In this document: one piece after another, positions 58,121 through 60,000 of the stretch | Numbering within the stretch: the stretch's first letter is position 1 | Layout: each line of letters begins with the position of its first letter | DNA from: Hydractinia symbiolongicarpus | Taxonomy: Eukaryota; Cnidaria; Hydrozoa; Anthoathecata; Hydractiniidae | Reading direction: 5' to 3' | Assembly: GCF_029227915.1 (NCBI RefSeq) | Contig: NC_079877.1 | Span: forward strand, 26,253,851 to 26,313,850 | Length of the DNA: 60,000 nucleotides | Notes under the pieces: model-generated | Told to the model about the DNA's origin: nothing | The model's input: the letters and a program-made list of their open reading frames with translations, nothing else | Database searches by the model: none | Program-made: the position numbers and the translations under genes

Positions 58121-59836
58121 AATGATGAAAATTTAATAGGGGACTCAAGGAGACTAAAGAACATTTTTTGTATATAAGTCGGTAAAATTTTGAGTTTTGA
58201 CCGTGAATTTGTTGCTCCACCTGAAGTTTCTTCAACTCCAACCTAAATATTAGCGGCTCTGAAACCTTTGTCACACGGGCCTTTCATATAACTAGTGAAC
58301 CCCTGAGCATTTTCGTCAAAATCGCATAAATCCGAAATAAGTTTTAACAACCAACCATTTTAATATTGCAGAGGAGAGGTGACCGAAGTAGGAAAACAAT
58401 ATTTTAGCGCGCAATTCAATTTTCGAAATTTGGGATAGCCCACGAAACAAAACTTTTCAAACATGAATTCCCATTCCTGCAGATATATCATTCAAACTGA
58501 ACCTTGAGAACTTTCGTGCATCTACAGCACGTCCGCAAATCTCATCAGGACTTCATGCTTTAAATAGGAAAAACAAAAAAGATACAGAAAAGAGATCGTA
58601 TCCTCGCCTCGTATAGTCGCTAGACAAAAAAGAAATCATAGGTTCAAGTCTCACTTTAACTGCAGCAGTTAAAAAGCTACTGTTAATTTTCATATGTTTT
58701 CAAAAATCGCAAATAAAATCAACATGGTCTCTACGCTGTCTTTGCGCTACAGACTGTATGTTGAATTAGCTAACTAATAACAGCCAAACCATTAATTTGT
58801 ATGCCAACCGATCAAAACATTGTTGACAATGATCAGAAACCATATATTTTACACATACATAAATATATCCAAATTAAAATATATTTTTTATACACCTAAA
58901 ACTCGTAACAATTTTTTTAGCTAGTATTCCTACTTTGTCATTTAAAAGTAGCTATAGATGAAACAGTAACAAAATATCTCAAGATTGCAGACCAATTATT
59001 GAAACAACCTTCTGGTTCAAACTTTATCTGCCCTAAACGACAAGATTCTTTGGTGAGAAAGATTTGGACTGGTGAGAAATTAAAACCACCAAAAACATGG
59101 ATGGAAATAATTTGGGCCAATTTGGGACAAGAAAATAAATTCTATGCATTTATTTCAAATTTTTCCTAAACATTTTGATCAATAAAGCACCTGCTTCTGT
59201 CAACTTTACAATGTCCACAAACTTTGGAACGACTTTTATTTTTTGTTGGAAGAAACCCAAAATGTTTTTGACAATGAATAACGAAATTATAAAAATGGTC
59301 CAAATTCCGTCGGCGCAAATCTTTTGCCAGCTGTTTTTATCAGTGGGGAACCTTTGTGAAGATGACCAAATATCAATATTTTATACTCTAGTCAGTAATT
59401 TTTAACAAAAGACAAAAGAATTAGAGTACGCTCTCGTTAAACAAGCTTTTTCTCTAAACGCAGCACCTTTTTTGTTTTTGTGAATTCAATTTACAAAAAG
59501 GAGTATTCGCACAAAATTACCTTAGCGAGAATAAATTGTTTTTTAAAGATTTGTGTCCAAGGAGGTAAAAAAAAAATAAAAATATTGTTGTTTAATTTAC
59601 GTGTGCTATAAGAACTTTAAGGCAATCAGATTTATCGACCAGACCTTTTTTTACAGAATACGATATAAAAAATATTAAGTTTGTTTATAGGTTATTTTCT
59701 GACTAACATGGTGATTGAAACGATACTGATGCCGACATGGCTTCATACGACGTGTTTATCCGAATCACCACAACCACGACATAATGCAGTCGTCACTGCT
59801 CCACCATAACAACGCCGCGTCATACAAAAAATGACG
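58121..59836. other. Intergenic DNA between FN3 gene and GFM1
   Basis: Mostly AT-rich. It includes a possible plus-strand exon (58,919-59,162) and an unassigned open stretch at 59,175-59,405. Promoters of neighbouring genes were not identified. Confidence 0.35.
58919..59162 (+). CDS. Possible terminal exon, unknown protein
   Basis: After a 'caatttttttag' acceptor the plus strand is open for about 80 codons (including KYLKIADQLLKQPSGSNFIC, then KRQDSLVRKIWTGEKL and TWMEIIWANLGQENKFYAF) and then stops. The composition is protein-like (several Trp, charged residues), but no family was recognised and no upstream exon was found. It may be a relic of a mobile element. Confidence 0.25.
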
Positions 59837-59971
59837 TTATTTCTTTCCCTTTTGAATCTGTTTTTTTGCTGTTGACGATGTTACACCTTTAAATGTGTCG
59901 ATCAAATCGGCCTGTGTCTGATGATTGGCTAAGCTGTATTTTTTAAATTCCATACTAAACTCTCCTTTACC
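59837..59971 (-). CDS. GFM1: Elongation factor G, mitochondrial: last coding exon (partial gene)
   Basis: On the minus strand, acceptor 'ttttctcag' is followed by 44 codons and TAA: GKGEFSMEFKKYSLANHQTQ, then ADLIDTFKGVTSSTAKKQIQ and KGKK. The GKGE(F/Y)(S/T)ME(F/Y) start and the lysine-rich end match the C-terminus of mitochondrial EF-G1, which has GKGEYTMEYSRYQP in vertebrates. EF-G is the GTPase that moves tRNAs and mRNA on the ribosome; this exon is the end of its domain V. The exon starts in phase 0. All other exons must lie beyond the right edge of the window. Assignment rests on one short exon. Confidence 0.65.
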   Translation of the reverse strand, partial: GKGEFSMEFKKYSLANHQTQADLIDTFKGVTSSTAKKQIQKGKK

Positions 59972-60000
59972 CTGAGAAAATCAATTAATAAATGAACAAA

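Noticed and set aside
58590-58665. tRNA-like sequence with B box ggttcaagtctc
   Set aside because: No good A box at proper spacing and no paired stems; too weak to call.
59175-59405. 76-codon plus-strand open frame
   Set aside because: No family recognised. A Cys-containing minus-strand reading (KVCGHCKVDRSRCF) was equally unconvincing.

Overview
The window is animal nuclear DNA. It is AT-rich, and its genes are cut into many small exons with GT-AG introns. Old copies of several transposon types lie in introns and between genes: a LINE, a Penelope-like element, hAT, a TTAA-flanked THAP element and short Helitron-like elements. The repeat families and gene style suggest a cnidarian, probably a hydrozoan, but no marker gene in the window proves this.

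Layout. 1-870: 3' part of a decayed LINE. 2,589-15,590: a broken-up partial duplicate of RANBP2/NUP358. 15,694-16,690: a minisatellite of about 47-bp units. 16,690-23,060: a mobile-element graveyard with a pol III (tRNA-like) promoter, a Penelope-like element with terminal duplications and a hAT transposase relic. 25,701-26,489: a one-exon RRM protein. 27,269-52,674: a complete RANBP2 gene that I could assemble in 27 exons with unbroken phase, giving about 4,074 residues. A second LINE fragment sits in its intron 20 and a TTAA/THAP DNA transposon in its intron 6. 53,440-54,505: an inverted-repeat element carrying a Helitron-like insertion. 55,821-58,037 (minus strand): a small gene for a signal-peptide, single fibronectin-III, one-pass membrane protein, assembled from three coding exons. 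59,837-59,971 (minus): the last coding exon of mitochondrial elongation factor G (GFM1).

The central gene encodes the large cytoplasmic-filament nucleoporin: an N-terminal alpha-solenoid/TPR region, a coiled coil, FG repeats, RanBP2-type zinc fingers, Ran-binding domains (RanBDs) and a SUMO-E3 internal-repeat region. Compared with the vertebrate protein it has six full RanBDs instead of four, a degenerate RanBD-like stretch, four zinc fingers, a 45-residue acidic tandem repeat, no cyclophilin domain, and what looks like a third IR (SUMO E3) motif between RanBD1 and RanBD2. The upstream duplicate has lost exons 9-23, yet its remaining exons keep compatible phases and could encode a shortened protein ending after RanBD1, a parallel to the primate RGPD genes. 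Its exon 25 is almost identical to that of the intact gene while its other exons are clearly diverged, which points to gene conversion.

Limits: exon borders are read by eye from splice consensus and phase. Family assignments come from recalled motifs, not from searches.
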